Shown here: positions 46,724 through 55,281 of the stretch, piece after piece
How the letters are laid out: each line of letters begins with the position of its first letter
How positions within the stretch are numbered: position 1 is the first letter of the stretch
NCBI RefSeq assembly: GCF_036924525.1
Contig: NZ_JAZHRU010000001.1
Span: 2,819,001 to 2,883,000 of the forward strand
From: Bradyrhizobium sp. AZCC 1719
GTDB taxonomy: Bacteria; Pseudomonadota; Alphaproteobacteria; Rhizobiales; Xanthobacteraceae
Length of the DNA: 64,000 nt
Direction of reading: 5' to 3'
The notes under the pieces: generated by a model
Seen by the model: only the letters and a program-made list of their open reading frames with translations
Told to the model about the DNA's origin: nothing
Databases searched by the model: none
Translations under genes and position numbers: made by a program

Positions 46724-47811
46724 CCGGCCGCCAACACCTTTGGAGCAAATTGGAAGCCCTTCGTGCCGCCGAAAGTGCGGCGGCAGCCAAAAAACTGCTG
46801 CTGAACGCCCCCGTAGACGAGGAGCTGAAACGGATCGAGCAAGTCGAAAAGCTCTTAAAATTCATTCCGCAATCAAACAAGGTAACGATCTACGCAGCTT
46901 GCGCAGTGGGAGCGATATGTCTGATCGTTGCTTGTGTGCTCTGGACGACTCGATTGCCAACGAGCCATTTGCAATTGGATGTCACGAGTGAGAGCGTCAC
47001 AATAAGACTAGCCAAGCAGACAAGCTGGAACGGCAATTGGGACCTTAGTGGTGGTTTGCTGCGTCTGGAGGACATGTCACGTATCGAAATTCCCCCCGAG
47101 TTGGCCGACGAGAATATGCTTGCCGGGAGATCCTGGTTTGAGGGAAGCAATGGCGATTTCGCGTTGAGGAGCCTTGAAATTCAGGCTCAAGGGGAATTTC
47201 TGGTGAAGAAGGCGGAGTTGCAGACCCTGAACATTAACTCCTGGAATTCCCCGTTGCTCGGGCAATTGCAAGTATACGGCACACCAAAGATTCAGGCCGG
47301 CCAATCACCCGAAAAGGGTGAAAAGCTTTCGGAAACTCGCTTCGATATACCTGGGACGATTACCTTCTTCCATAACGCCTCACAAGCTCCTGCGATTCTC
47401 CGTGTGACGCCACGAGGTTCACTAACCCTTGAAAACTTGGCGGTAGAAAAGATCTCTTTCGCGCGAGAGAAAGCCGCTTCCGAAACCTCGTTCCAATCGG
47501 GGATTATCAAGGGCAACCTAACCATGTTAAGCACCGGCGAAAAACCTCTTCCGCTAGAGGCGGGAAGCCGACTTCGACTGGAAGGTGTCAAGGGTGTAAT
47601 CTCCGCACTTACTATTGGCGGCGACGGCGTTCGTCTCGTGTTCGAGGGCAGAGTCCGAAGCGCCACTATTGGACCGCCTGGATTTGAACGAGAGCTTAAA
47701 CCGTCGCTGCTCGAGTATATGTACGATCAACAAAGGCTCGGCTTTTTCTGGGCCGTGGCCAGTTTCCTGTGGGGTCTTCTTTGGAGCGCGCGCACGCTAA
47801 TCTTCAGGTGA
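46720..47811 (+). CDS. Bitopic membrane protein of unknown function, second gene of the protease operon
   Basis: 363 residues. A charged N-terminal helical region (about 1-50, EELKRIEQVEKLLKFI) precedes a transmembrane helix (about 55-77, VTIYAACAVGAICLIVACVL). Then comes a large beta-rich region (about 80-330) with repeated short strands such as GGLLRLEDMSRIEI, GSLTLENLAVEKISF and GSRLRLEGVKGVIS, and a second hydrophobic helix at the end (LGFFWAVASFLWGLLWSA). The central part resembles a right-handed or layered beta adhesin-like domain facing the periplasm. Overlaps both neighbours by four bases. Confidence 0.75.
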   Translation: MTGRQHLWSKLEALRAAESAAAAKKLLLNAPVDEELKRIEQVEKLLKFIPQSNKVTIYAACAVGAICLIVACVLWTTRLPTSHLQLDVTSESVTIRLAKQTSWNGNWDLSGGLLRLEDMSRIEIPPELADENMLAGRSWFEGSNGDFALRSLEIQAQGEFLVKKAELQTLNINSWNSPLLGQLQVYGTPKIQAGQSPEKGEKLSETRFDIPGTITFFHNASQAPAILRVTPRGSLTLENLAVEKISFAREKAASETSFQSGIIKGNLTMLSTGEKPLPLEAGSRLRLEGVKGVISALTIGGDGVRLVFEGRVRSATIGPPGFERELKPSLLEYMYDQQRLGFFWAVASFLWGLLWSARTLIFR

Positions 47812-49070
47812 AATTGTCGCTGCTGCTTGCGCTTATGCTTGTCGGACCAAGTGTCTCGGAAGCACTAGCACAGGCCACCGGAGGTGCGCTTGCGTCCGAT
47901 TTGCGAAACAATGTTGTTCGTGTCATCGCGCGATGGCCCAATGGTGGGTCGAAAGACGGTTTCGGATTCTTGGTCGGCGACAGAGGTGGACAGCTTTACA
48001 TTGTGACCGCCGACCACGTGGTTCGCGACAGCAATGGGCTTGCCGGGGCGCCGGGGATAACTTTCTACTTCGATCGAGGAAAGGAGTATCCAGGAGACGT
48101 TTTGGATACGCGCCTTATAAAATCCTCAGGTGATGTGGCGGTAATTCGACTCCCACCTCCACCCGGCCTTCCTCCTTGGCGGCGCGATGTCCTCGCCCGT
48201 ACTGGTGCCGCTCGGCCTGACGACGTCTGGTTCGTGGGCCTTCAGGGCGATTGGTACGTTCCTGTAAGGCCCGGCGCGATCAGCAGTATCCAATCTGATA
48301 GGGAAATCCGTTTCGAAGGTCTTGCCATTCGACCCGGAACATCGGGGGGGCCCTTGATCGGCAACTCCGGCATTTTGGGTATGATAGTCGACGACGTTGA
48401 CGCCGTTATTGGAATAGCGACGTCCATCGAAGCCATTGCGCGAGCATTTCGGGAATGGGGTTATCCATGGGGACTCACTTCTTACTCAGGCCCAACTCCG
48501 ACACCAACTGCAACTGCAACTGCAACTCCGACACCAACTGCAACTCCTACACCAACTCCGACACCAACTTCGTCTTGGAATGCTCTGTATAGCACGCGCG
48601 ACAACAGAGACATCTGGCAACAGGACATTAAGCTACCCGACGGGAGCATAGGCTTGCACAGAGTGGACATAGTTGAGTGTGCGAAACAATGCACCAGCAA
48701 CCCGAGATGTGTGGCGTTTGCATACGATCGTTGGAATCGGAGTTGCTACCCGAAAAGTGCGTTCTCCGGCTCAATCTTGGATCCACGTTCGATGATTGCG
48801 GTGAAGAAACCCGGCGAAATTCCGAGGGTCTCACAAAAGGAAAGTCAGATCGATACCTTGCGCAACAAGCGAATGCATGGCGCGCCTAACAGAACCTTGA
48901 GAGTGGATAGTTTCGACGCCTGCAAGAAGACCTGCAATGAGGAACTCTTGTGCGTTGCCTTCAACTTTTTAAAGCGGACCAGTGGGATTAACTGTGAGAT
49001 GTACAAGATCTCGGAGGGCTATGACGGCGATTCATCGGTGGATGCTGGATACAAGTATCAGGCCCCTTAG
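47808..49070 (+). CDS. Secreted trypsin-like serine protease with two PAN/Apple-like modules
   Basis: 420 residues from GTG 47808, whose GTGA overlaps the previous stop; this start gives a clean signal peptide (KLSLLLALMLVGPSVSEA). Earlier in-frame starts would bury it. The S1 domain has His70 (IVTADHVVRD), Asp109 (SSGDVAVIRL) and Ser179 (RPGTSGGPLI). A Pro/Thr/Ala linker of PT and AT dipeptides covers about 229-256. Two four-cysteine modules follow (about 260-330: VECAKQCTSNPRCVAFAYD; about 345-418: ACKKTCNEELLCVAFNFL), matching PAN/Apple folds that bind glycans or proteins. Confidence 0.87.
   Translation: MKLSLLLALMLVGPSVSEALAQATGGALASDLRNNVVRVIARWPNGGSKDGFGFLVGDRGGQLYIVTADHVVRDSNGLAGAPGITFYFDRGKEYPGDVLDTRLIKSSGDVAVIRLPPPPGLPPWRRDVLARTGAARPDDVWFVGLQGDWYVPVRPGAISSIQSDREIRFEGLAIRPGTSGGPLIGNSGILGMIVDDVDAVIGIATSIEAIARAFREWGYPWGLTSYSGPTPTPTATATATPTPTATPTPTPTPTSSWNALYSTRDNRDIWQQDIKLPDGSIGLHRVDIVECAKQCTSNPRCVAFAYDRWNRSCYPKSAFSGSILDPRSMIAVKKPGEIPRVSQKESQIDTLRNKRMHGAPNRTLRVDSFDACKKTCNEELLCVAFNFLKRTSGINCEMYKISEGYDGDSSVDAGYKYQAP
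48490..48572. repeat. Simple repeat encoding the Pro-Thr-Ala linker of the protease
   Basis: Tandem CAACTC / CAACTG hexamers (units such as ACTCCGACACCAACTGCA). It encodes the PT/AT interdomain linker; such tracts can change length by slippage in multiples of two codons without breaking the frame. Confidence 0.85.
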
Positions 49071-49396
49071 AGGTTGAATGTTCTGCCTCGGGTCACTTTC
49101 GGGCATCGACGCGCGCAGCAATATGGCCTGCTTTGCCCCTAAGTACGGACTCGCTAAGCTAACAAGCCATGTCCGATAGGTACCAAATCCGGAACGGTAA
49201 TGCATGCCGGCATGGGCGGAAGCCCAGGGCCTGGAAAGCCGACGGGAAACCTTCACCTGACCGTCTTGTGGCGTTGGGAGAACGATAGTGATTTAGAGAT
49301 GACTCAACGCAACTGACTCGCTAGGATTTCGCGGCGACAATCTCGCCCATACCAAAGCACCGGAGTAGCATTTTGGCGTCGTGAGGAGCAGTGCAA
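49071..49396. other. Intergenic region without a supported gene
   Basis: 326 bases between the protease operon and the next membrane-protein gene. AT-rich for the window, no palindromic repeat family and no credible frame. AGGAG at 49384-49388 is the ribosome site of the following gene. Confidence 0.4.
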
Positions 49397-49969
49397 ATGA
49401 GTTTCATCCGTTCGGACGAACATTCCCCGGCCCCTAGTCCAGACGATCCTCTGTACTACGCGCCGCGCGCGGTGCGCAGTGAAGCGGCCCATCGATCTAA
49501 CGCGACACAGACGAGATCGGAACATTTGCCTCCCACTTCCTCTCGGTCTCGTTTTGATGAGATGCGCGAGGAAGCCTTCGCCAAATCCAACCGGCATCCG
49601 CTGGAGTTGCAGTTCGTTCAGGAACGCCGTCCACGACGCGCGCTGTTTGCCATTGCGGGTGGAGTTGCCGCAGCAATCGGTGTCGCTGTGGTCGTGGCGC
49701 TCATCTTTGTTAACGTAGTTCCAAAGTCAGAGCGCGATCCATCGGAGCTCGCTGTTTCCATTTCCACTCCCGCATTGGCCACACCGGCTCAAACGACACC
49801 CAAGGACTCCCAAGAGCTGCTGCACGGATTCATGCAGTTTCAACAATCACAAGAAAGCAATAGCCCGGAACGTATTGTTTCCGAACCCGCCTCCGCTGGA
49901 ACGGCTAAGGCGCCCGAAAAATCCGAAGCTCTGCTTGAGAAATTCATCCAGTGGGAGCAAAGAAAATAG
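49397..49969 (+). CDS. Single-pass membrane protein, hypothetical
   Basis: 190 residues from ATG 49397 (AGGAG eight bases upstream). The N-terminal 80 residues are polar and disordered-looking (SPAPSPDDPLYYAPRAVRSE), then one transmembrane helix (ALFAIAGGVAAAIGVAVVVA, about 85-108), then a Ser/Thr/Pro-rich region with two similar short helices (ELLHGFMQFQQSQES and ALLEKFIQWEQRK). The internal duplication L(L)xxFxQ(W/F)xQ is the only visible motif. The FDEMREEAFAKSNRHPLELQ stretch gives the impression of a conserved Bradyrhizobium protein, but no function is known. Confidence 0.7.
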   Translation: MSFIRSDEHSPAPSPDDPLYYAPRAVRSEAAHRSNATQTRSEHLPPTSSRSRFDEMREEAFAKSNRHPLELQFVQERRPRRALFAIAGGVAAAIGVAVVVALIFVNVVPKSERDPSELAVSISTPALATPAQTTPKDSQELLHGFMQFQQSQESNSPERIVSEPASAGTAKAPEKSEALLEKFIQWEQRK

Positions 49970-50026
49970 CGTCAAGGAAAAGACGCACGACCAAACCAAT
50001 TCCGAAAATTGCGCCGCTCGATAGTT

Positions 50027-50122
50027 CGTAGGGCGGGCAAAGCGCAAGCGTGCCCACCATCACGAAGCGTACTCGACGATCGATGGTGGGCACGGCGCTA
50101 TCGCGCCTTTGCCCACCCTACG
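50027..50122. repeat. Palindromic intergenic repeat, family A (complete copy)
   Basis: CGTAGGGCGGGCAAAGCGCA at the left and TTTGCCCACCCTACG at the right, with CGTGCCCACCATCACGAAG / CGATGGTGGGCACGGCG inside. Nearly identical to 44041-44126 in the same orientation, so the two are direct repeats around the AT-rich gene block. Confidence 0.9.
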
Positions 50123-50125
50123 AGC

Positions 50126-51157
50126 TCACGCCTCATCGTCCCGCTTGCTCAGCAAATCCTTCGCGAGATCACCGAGCGCCGGCCGCGGCAGTGCCGTGAA
50201 CGGCAAGGGGCGCGTCACGTCGATGGCGGCGAGGCCGAGCCTTGCGGTGAGCAGGCCGTTGAGCACGCCTTCGCCGAGCCGTTGCGAGAGTTTTGCCGCG
50301 ATGCCGTGGCCGAGCATCTGCTGCACCAGGCTGTCGCCGACGGCCATGCCGCCGGTGATGGCGAGATGGCCGATGATTTGGCGCAACAGGCTGATCATGC
50401 CGAGCGTGCCCGGACGGCCGCCATAGAGCCGCGCCAGTTGACGGATCAAGCGCATCGCGGCGACGAAAACGAACAGCACGTCGATCAGCGCGCGTGGGCT
50501 TACCGCGGTCACGACCGAGACGCGCTGCGCGGCCGTTGAAACCAGCCGGCGCGCCTCTTCATCGAGCGGCGCCATCAGTTCACGCTCGGCGAGCTTGATC
50601 ATGTCGGCGCCATCGATGATGTCGTGGGCATGGCCTTTCAGCGTGGCGCGGGCGCGCGCGAGTTGGGGGTTTTGATGCGCGAGCTTGAGGAGTTCGTTGA
50701 CGACGGCGCGGCTCTCGGCGCGGTCGTCGCTGCGCAGCACTTCAGCGGCGCGCTGGTGCAGCTTTTCGATCGCCGCCAGCCGCGCCAGCCCGAACGCTTC
50801 GCGCCCGATGACGACGGTCAGCGCCAGTCCGGCTGCCACCGCAAATGCCAGCGCGACATAGCCGAATGTCTGGCTGCGCGCGAACAGGTCCTCGATCAAA
50901 TTGACGACGCCGAGCCCTGTGCCGAGCAGCACCAGCCCGCCGACCGCCGACCAGAACAGCGCGCCCCAGCGAAAGCCGCGGCGTAGCGGGACCCTCGGTG
51001 CATCGAGCGGAACGGGCAGCAGCGCGGGATCCGCCTCCGGCGTGATCTGCACCGTGCCGCGGGCAGGGCGGCCGGTCTCCTCCGGGTCTATCACGATGAC
51101 GCCGGGGTCGCCGAGCTTGAACGTCGCCGGCCGCCGATGCGGCGTTTTCTCGCTCAT
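50126..51157 (-). CDS. YcjF/TIGR01620 family inner-membrane protein
   Basis: 343 residues. Polar N-terminus, two hydrophobic helices (about 67-84, LFWSAVGGLVLLGTGLG, and 97-115, FGYVALAFAVAAGLALTVV), a helical region with RAVVNELLKLAHQNP, and a DUF697-like C-terminal domain (VSPRALIDVLFVFVAAMRLI, RQIIGHLAITGGMAVGDSLV). YcjF-type proteins are encoded with YcjX GTPase-like proteins and are linked to envelope stress. Its start overlaps the ycjX stop by four bases. Confidence 0.88.
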   Translation of the reverse strand: MSEKTPHRRPATFKLGDPGVIVIDPEETGRPARGTVQITPEADPALLPVPLDAPRVPLRRGFRWGALFWSAVGGLVLLGTGLGVVNLIEDLFARSQTFGYVALAFAVAAGLALTVVIGREAFGLARLAAIEKLHQRAAEVLRSDDRAESRAVVNELLKLAHQNPQLARARATLKGHAHDIIDGADMIKLAERELMAPLDEEARRLVSTAAQRVSVVTAVSPRALIDVLFVFVAAMRLIRQLARLYGGRPGTLGMISLLRQIIGHLAITGGMAVGDSLVQQMLGHGIAAKLSQRLGEGVLNGLLTARLGLAAIDVTRPLPFTALPRPALGDLAKDLLSKRDDEA

Positions 51158-52617
51158 TGCAGTCGGTCTCCAATCAGGAACTGAAGGGCGCGGTCGAGGC
51201 GGATGTGAGGCAGCGCGGGCTCGTCCTTGCCGGTGCGCTCCAGCAGCGGCGGCCGGAAGCGCAGGAAGCGGAAATCGGCGCTGTCGGACGGCAGGCTGGA
51301 AAGGCCGCGAAAGCCGCCCTTGAACAGCTCTTCGGGATCGGCGGGGAGATCACCCGGAAAAGTCGCCACTTCGGTCTCGCCATCGAAGGCTTCACCATTG
51401 GCGGTCTCGCCCGGCGCGGGCGTGCCGAGGATCGACGGCAGCTTCTCCCGGCCGCGCGCAACCATCGCCTCGCGTGTGGCGCGTACCGCGGCGAGCGCGA
51501 CCACATCAATCGCAGCGCCGGCATATTCGGCACGGTCGGCCGCCTTGGCGGCGGCTCTCCGTAGCACGGCTTCGAGCCGGTCGTGGCTGGAATGGTGCAG
51601 GTGATCGGCCTTGGTGGCGGCAAACAGAATCCGGTCGATCCGCGGACGAAAAAGGCTGCTCAGGATGGTGCTGCGGCCGATCCGAAAACAATCGAGAATG
51701 CCGGCAAGCGCGGCTTCAAGGTCGTGCAGCGCCTCGGGCCCGGCATTGAAGGCCGCGAGCGCATCGACCAGCACGATCTGGCGGTCGAGCCGCGCAAAAT
51801 GATCGCGGAAGAACGGACGCACCACGACGTCCTTATAGGCCTCATAGCGCCGCCGCATCATCGCCCACAGCGAACCGTCGGGCGCGGCGCCATCAATGGG
51901 CACGTCGAGCGGGGCGAAGGTCAGCGCCGGCGAGCCTGCGAGGTTGCCCGGCATCAGGAAACGCCCGGGCGGCAGCAGGCTCATGGCAAAACGTTCGTCG
52001 CGGCAGGCGCGCAGATAATCGGTGAACAGTTTTGCCGCGGCGAGCGTCGCCTGCTCGTTCTCGCGGCTCTCCGGATGAAGCGTCTTCAGATGCTCGTGCC
52101 AGGGCGCGGCGAGCGTTGCGCGCGGGCCTTCGCGCGACAGCGCAAGACTCTCGGCCGACCATTGCTCGAAACTCCTGTTGAGCAGCGGCAGGTCGAGCAG
52201 CCATTCGCCGGGGTAATCGACGATGTCGATGGTGAGCGTGCGGTCCGCGCCATTCTGCCGCTGGTAATCGATGACGAGGCGCAATTCAGAGATGTCAGTG
52301 GTCGAGTTCGGCCAACGCCGTTGCTCGATCAGGGTGCGGACATGGTTTTCATAATCGAAGCGCGGCACCGCGTCGTCCGGCTGCGGCTCGAGCCGGGCGG
52401 CCGCGATCCGGCCCGAGGCGTAGGGTTCGAACACCGGAAACCGGCCGCCGCGGGTCAGGCCGTGGATCAGCGCCGTGATGAACACGGTCTTGCCGGCGCG
52501 CGACAGGCCGGTGACGCCGAGCCGCACGGTGGGATTGAAAAAGCTGTCGCCGTAGTCCAGCAGCGCTCGCGCCGACAGGCGCGCTTCCTCGACGATATCT
52601 GAAAAACTGGGGGCCAT
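51154..52617 (-). CDS. YcjX family P-loop (GTPase-like) protein
   Basis: 487 residues. P-loop GLSRAGKTVFITALIHGL near residue 36 (GxxxxGKT type), a DIVDYPGEWLLDLPLL segment acting as the switch-II DxxG analogue, and FAATKADHLHHSSHDRLEAV resembling the base-specificity motif. DUF463/YcjX proteins belong to a distinct branch of the dynamin/GTPase world and work with YcjF. Cytoplasmic, probably recruited to the membrane by its partner. First gene of the two-gene operon. Confidence 0.88.
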   Translation of the reverse strand: MAPSFSDIVEEARLSARALLDYGDSFFNPTVRLGVTGLSRAGKTVFITALIHGLTRGGRFPVFEPYASGRIAAARLEPQPDDAVPRFDYENHVRTLIEQRRWPNSTTDISELRLVIDYQRQNGADRTLTIDIVDYPGEWLLDLPLLNRSFEQWSAESLALSREGPRATLAAPWHEHLKTLHPESRENEQATLAAAKLFTDYLRACRDERFAMSLLPPGRFLMPGNLAGSPALTFAPLDVPIDGAAPDGSLWAMMRRRYEAYKDVVVRPFFRDHFARLDRQIVLVDALAAFNAGPEALHDLEAALAGILDCFRIGRSTILSSLFRPRIDRILFAATKADHLHHSSHDRLEAVLRRAAAKAADRAEYAGAAIDVVALAAVRATREAMVARGREKLPSILGTPAPGETANGEAFDGETEVATFPGDLPADPEELFKGGFRGLSSLPSDSADFRFLRFRPPLLERTGKDEPALPHIRLDRALQFLIGDRLQ

Positions 52618-52890
52618 GCGGGGCGGAAAGCTCGAGAGAGGCGTTGGTGTGCAATTACCGGAGAAGTGGCGATTGGCGGGCCGAAATCAAGCGCTTGTGA
52701 TCGCCTGACGAGGGAATCCCCTCGGGATATCCGGCGGTTACCGGCTGCACGAAAATGCCACGGCGACGGGATACTGGCATCCTTCGCGAACCGCATGGCG
52801 ACGGCATTGGAGCCGGCGGCGTGAACGGTTCGTTGACCTCGGAAGACCCATATATCCTAATCGCTCCCTCACCACTTTCTGCGGACCTGC

Positions 52891-53589
52891 ATGACCATCT
52901 TCAGACTGAAACAAATCGCCTCGACATCCATCCATGCAGCGGCTGGCGCCATGCACTGGAATTACGACCGCGCCGAGCTGATCGCCGATGGCGTCGTGCA
53001 TATCGTCGGCGTCTGTTTCGGGCTCATCGCCGCCACCGCCCTGATCGTGCTGACGGCGGTATATGCCGGTGCGTTCGAGATTACCGTGGTGTCCGTCTAC
53101 GTCACAGGCCTGCTCGCGATGCTGACATTGTCGGCGGTCTATAATCTCTGGCCGGTGTCGCACGCCAAATGGGTGCTGCGCCGCTTCGATCATTCGGCGA
53201 TCTATCTCTTGATCGCCGCGACCTATACCCCGTTCATCGTGGAGCTGAGGGACAGCTATCTCGCGATCGCGCTGCTGACCGGCGTGTGGTGCATCGCGAT
53301 CGCCGGTGTGGTGTTGAAGCTGGCGCTGCCGGGGCGATACGATCGTTTGGCGGTCGGCCTTTATCTCGCCTTGGGCTGGAGCGGCGTCACGCTTTACGAC
53401 GCCGTGGTGAAGGCGGTGCCGCCGCTGGCGCTGGGCTTTTTGGTGGCGGGCGGCGTGCTCTATAGCCTTGGGGTGATCTTCCATTCCTGGCAGCGGTTGC
53501 GCTTCCAGAACGCGATCTGGCACGGCTTCGTCTTGCTCGGCGCGGCCTGCCATTATACGGCTATTCTCGATATGATGATCCTGACGTAG
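52891..53589 (+). CDS. Hemolysin III family (PAQR-like) membrane protein
   Basis: 232 residues with seven predicted transmembrane helices. Family signatures: YDRAELIADGVVHIVG at the start, WVLRRFDHSAIYLLIAATYT in the middle, and HGFVLLGAACHYTAI at the end. Together these carry the conserved Glu/Asp and His residues thought to bind a metal, as in adiponectin-receptor-like ceramidases. Real activity in bacteria is unclear despite the name. It is followed 25 bases later by an SDR gene on the same strand. Confidence 0.9.
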   Translation: MTIFRLKQIASTSIHAAAGAMHWNYDRAELIADGVVHIVGVCFGLIAATALIVLTAVYAGAFEITVVSVYVTGLLAMLTLSAVYNLWPVSHAKWVLRRFDHSAIYLLIAATYTPFIVELRDSYLAIALLTGVWCIAIAGVVLKLALPGRYDRLAVGLYLALGWSGVTLYDAVVKAVPPLALGFLVAGGVLYSLGVIFHSWQRLRFQNAIWHGFVLLGAACHYTAILDMMILT

Positions 53590-53614
53590 GATCATCATAA
53601 ACGGGAGAGCGGCC

Positions 53615-54409
53615 ATGCAGGTGACGGGCAAAGTCGTGGTTGTCACCGGCGGCGGCAACGGCATCGGGAAGGCGATGTGCGAGGCCTTTCATCGTGCAGG
53701 CGCCGCCAAGGTCGTTGTCGCCGATATCGATCCCGATGGCGCGCGAGCTGTCGCCACTCCGATCGGTGGGGCGGCCTTCAAATGCGATGTCGGAAAAGAG
53801 AAGGACGTTCATCACGTCATCGAGGAGACCGAGCATCAATTCGGCCCGATTGCGCTGTTCTGCTCCAATGCCGGCATCGGCGGCGGTTTCGATCCCTTGT
53901 CGGTGAACGCCGGCGGAAACTCGGATGAGCCGTGGCAGCGAAGCTGGGCCGTTCATGTGATGGCCCATGTCTATGCGGCGCGCCATTTGATTCCGCGCAT
54001 GAAAGCGCGCGGCGGCGGCTATTTCCTCAACACGATCTCGGCGGCGGGACTATTGTCGCAGGTCGGCAGCCCGGCCTATTCGACCACCAAGCATGCCGCC
54101 GTCGGCTTTGCCGAGAATCTCGCGATCTCGCACAAGGCCGACAACATCAAGGTTTCGATCCTGTGCCCGCAGGGCGTCGACACCAACATGCTGCGCTCGA
54201 TTCCGAAGGGCCCGCAATCCGGCGACGGCGATCTCTCGCCGGAGCAGGTAGCGCAGGACGTGTTGAAAGGACTGGAAGAGGAAACCTTCGTGATCCTGCC
54301 GCACCCGCAGGTGCTCGGCTACATGCGCAAGAAGACCGAAAACTACGACCGCTGGATCGCGGGCATGGCGAAGATCCAGGCGAAGATGCGGGAAGCTTAC
54401 GGGAAATGA
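53615..54409 (+). CDS. Short-chain dehydrogenase/reductase (SDR)
   Basis: 264 residues, classical SDR. Cofactor motif TGGGNGIGKAM (about 11-21), NAG in SNAGIGGG, catalytic Ser in LNTISAAGLL, and YSTTK with catalytic Tyr and Lys, followed by a variable substrate cap. Asp in VVADIDPDG after the second strand favours NAD+. Substrate unknown. Possibly co-transcribed with the hemolysin III gene. Confidence 0.92.
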   Translation: MQVTGKVVVVTGGGNGIGKAMCEAFHRAGAAKVVVADIDPDGARAVATPIGGAAFKCDVGKEKDVHHVIEETEHQFGPIALFCSNAGIGGGFDPLSVNAGGNSDEPWQRSWAVHVMAHVYAARHLIPRMKARGGGYFLNTISAAGLLSQVGSPAYSTTKHAAVGFAENLAISHKADNIKVSILCPQGVDTNMLRSIPKGPQSGDGDLSPEQVAQDVLKGLEEETFVILPHPQVLGYMRKKTENYDRWIAGMAKIQAKMREAYGK

Positions 54410-54434
54410 GCTGAGGGGCACACGGACCTCTTCC

Positions 54435-54520
54435 CCGTCATTGCGAGCGAAGCGAAGCAATCCATGGCTCAACACGCGGAGGCATGGATTGCTTCGTCGC
54501 GTTGCTCCTCGCAATGACGG
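54435..54520. repeat. Palindromic intergenic repeat, family D (GTCATTGCGAGCGAAGC type)
   Basis: CCGTCATTGCGAGCGAAGCG at the left and TCGCAATGACGG at the right; AAGCAATCCATGG pairs with GCATGGATTGCTT. It follows the SDR gene and precedes a convergent gene; a terminator role is plausible. Confidence 0.9.
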
Positions 54521-54547
54521 AGGAGAGAATTTCGCATTACTCCTCTG

Positions 54548-54982
54548 CTACTGGCACCTGTGCATCCGGCCGTCCTCCAGGCGGACCATTGTTCCGGGCT
54601 GGCAGATTATGCCGTTGCGCGCCGCGTAGTCCTGGCTCCATACGCCCGGCCCACCGTAATAGCCGTAGGGACTGCCGCCGCCTTGGTAGGCATAGGAATC
54701 GTTACCGCCGTAGTAGGCATAGGGGCCGCCGCTACCGTAATAGGCGGCAGTCGCTCCGGCTGCAGCAGCGCCGGCGCCCACGGCAGCCGCGCCGGCCGCG
54801 GCCCGCCGCGCCTGCCGCCGGGTAACGCCCGGCGCCGGGGTCAACGGATCAACTGTCTGTGCCTGCGCGCGCTCGATCGATAGCGAAGCGCCCCTTTGCT
54901 CGCTCCAATCAAACGAGAGCATGGTCGCGCATGTGAAGACGGAGACCGCGAGGGCAGCTTTTCTGAGGCTTGGTTGTTTCAT
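54548..54982 (-). CDS. Exported Gly/Tyr-rich small protein
   Basis: 144 residues from ATG 54982 (an ATG three codons earlier is possible). Signal-like N-terminus (KAALAVSVFTCATMLSF). The middle is an alanine/glycine run (RRAAAGAAAVGAGAAAAGAT), followed by YYGSGGPYAYYGG and further GG(Y/S)-rich repeats, and a C-terminus with two cysteines (NGIICQPGTMVRLEDGRMHR then CQ). Similar proteins are common in Bradyrhizobium and are likely surface or periplasmic; function unknown. Confidence 0.65.
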   Translation of the reverse strand: MKQPSLRKAALAVSVFTCATMLSFDWSEQRGASLSIERAQAQTVDPLTPAPGVTRRQARRAAAGAAAVGAGAAAAGATAAYYGSGGPYAYYGGNDSYAYQGGGSPYGYYGGPGVWSQDYAARNGIICQPGTMVRLEDGRMHRCQ

Positions 54983-55137
54983 GGCGTTCACTCCATGGTT
55001 GCCCCATGCCGAACCCTCGTGCGAACGTAGAACAACGTCAAGTAAACGTCGCGTGTGGAACTCGCGGGCGAATTGTCGAGCCTTATGAGGGGATGAGCTG
55101 GTATGCCAGGCTAGAGAGGCTCAGCGAGCGTTTGCTT

Positions 55138-55268
55138 CACCTCTCCCGCTTGCGGGGGAGGTCGCATCGCATCGAAAGATGCGATGCGGGTGGGGGCTCT
55201 CTCCACACGAACAGTTTGACTCGCGGAGACACCCCCACCCCGACCCTCCCCCGCAAGCGGGAGAGGGA
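55138..55268. repeat. Palindromic intergenic repeat, family B variant
   Basis: CACCTCTCCCGCTTGCGGGG at the left, CCCGCAAGCGGGAGAGGGAG at the right, with GCGGGTGGGGGCTCTCTCC / CGGAGACACCCCCACCCC inside. Same architecture as the family B copies but different arm sequences (CTTGCGGG rather than CTGGAGGG). Confidence 0.85.
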
Positions 55269-55281
55269 GCCCAGCCTTGCC

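Noticed and set aside
44041..50122. Prophage or integrative element with an integrase
   Set aside because: No integrase, phage structural gene or tRNA attachment site is visible; only repeats and one insertion sequence.
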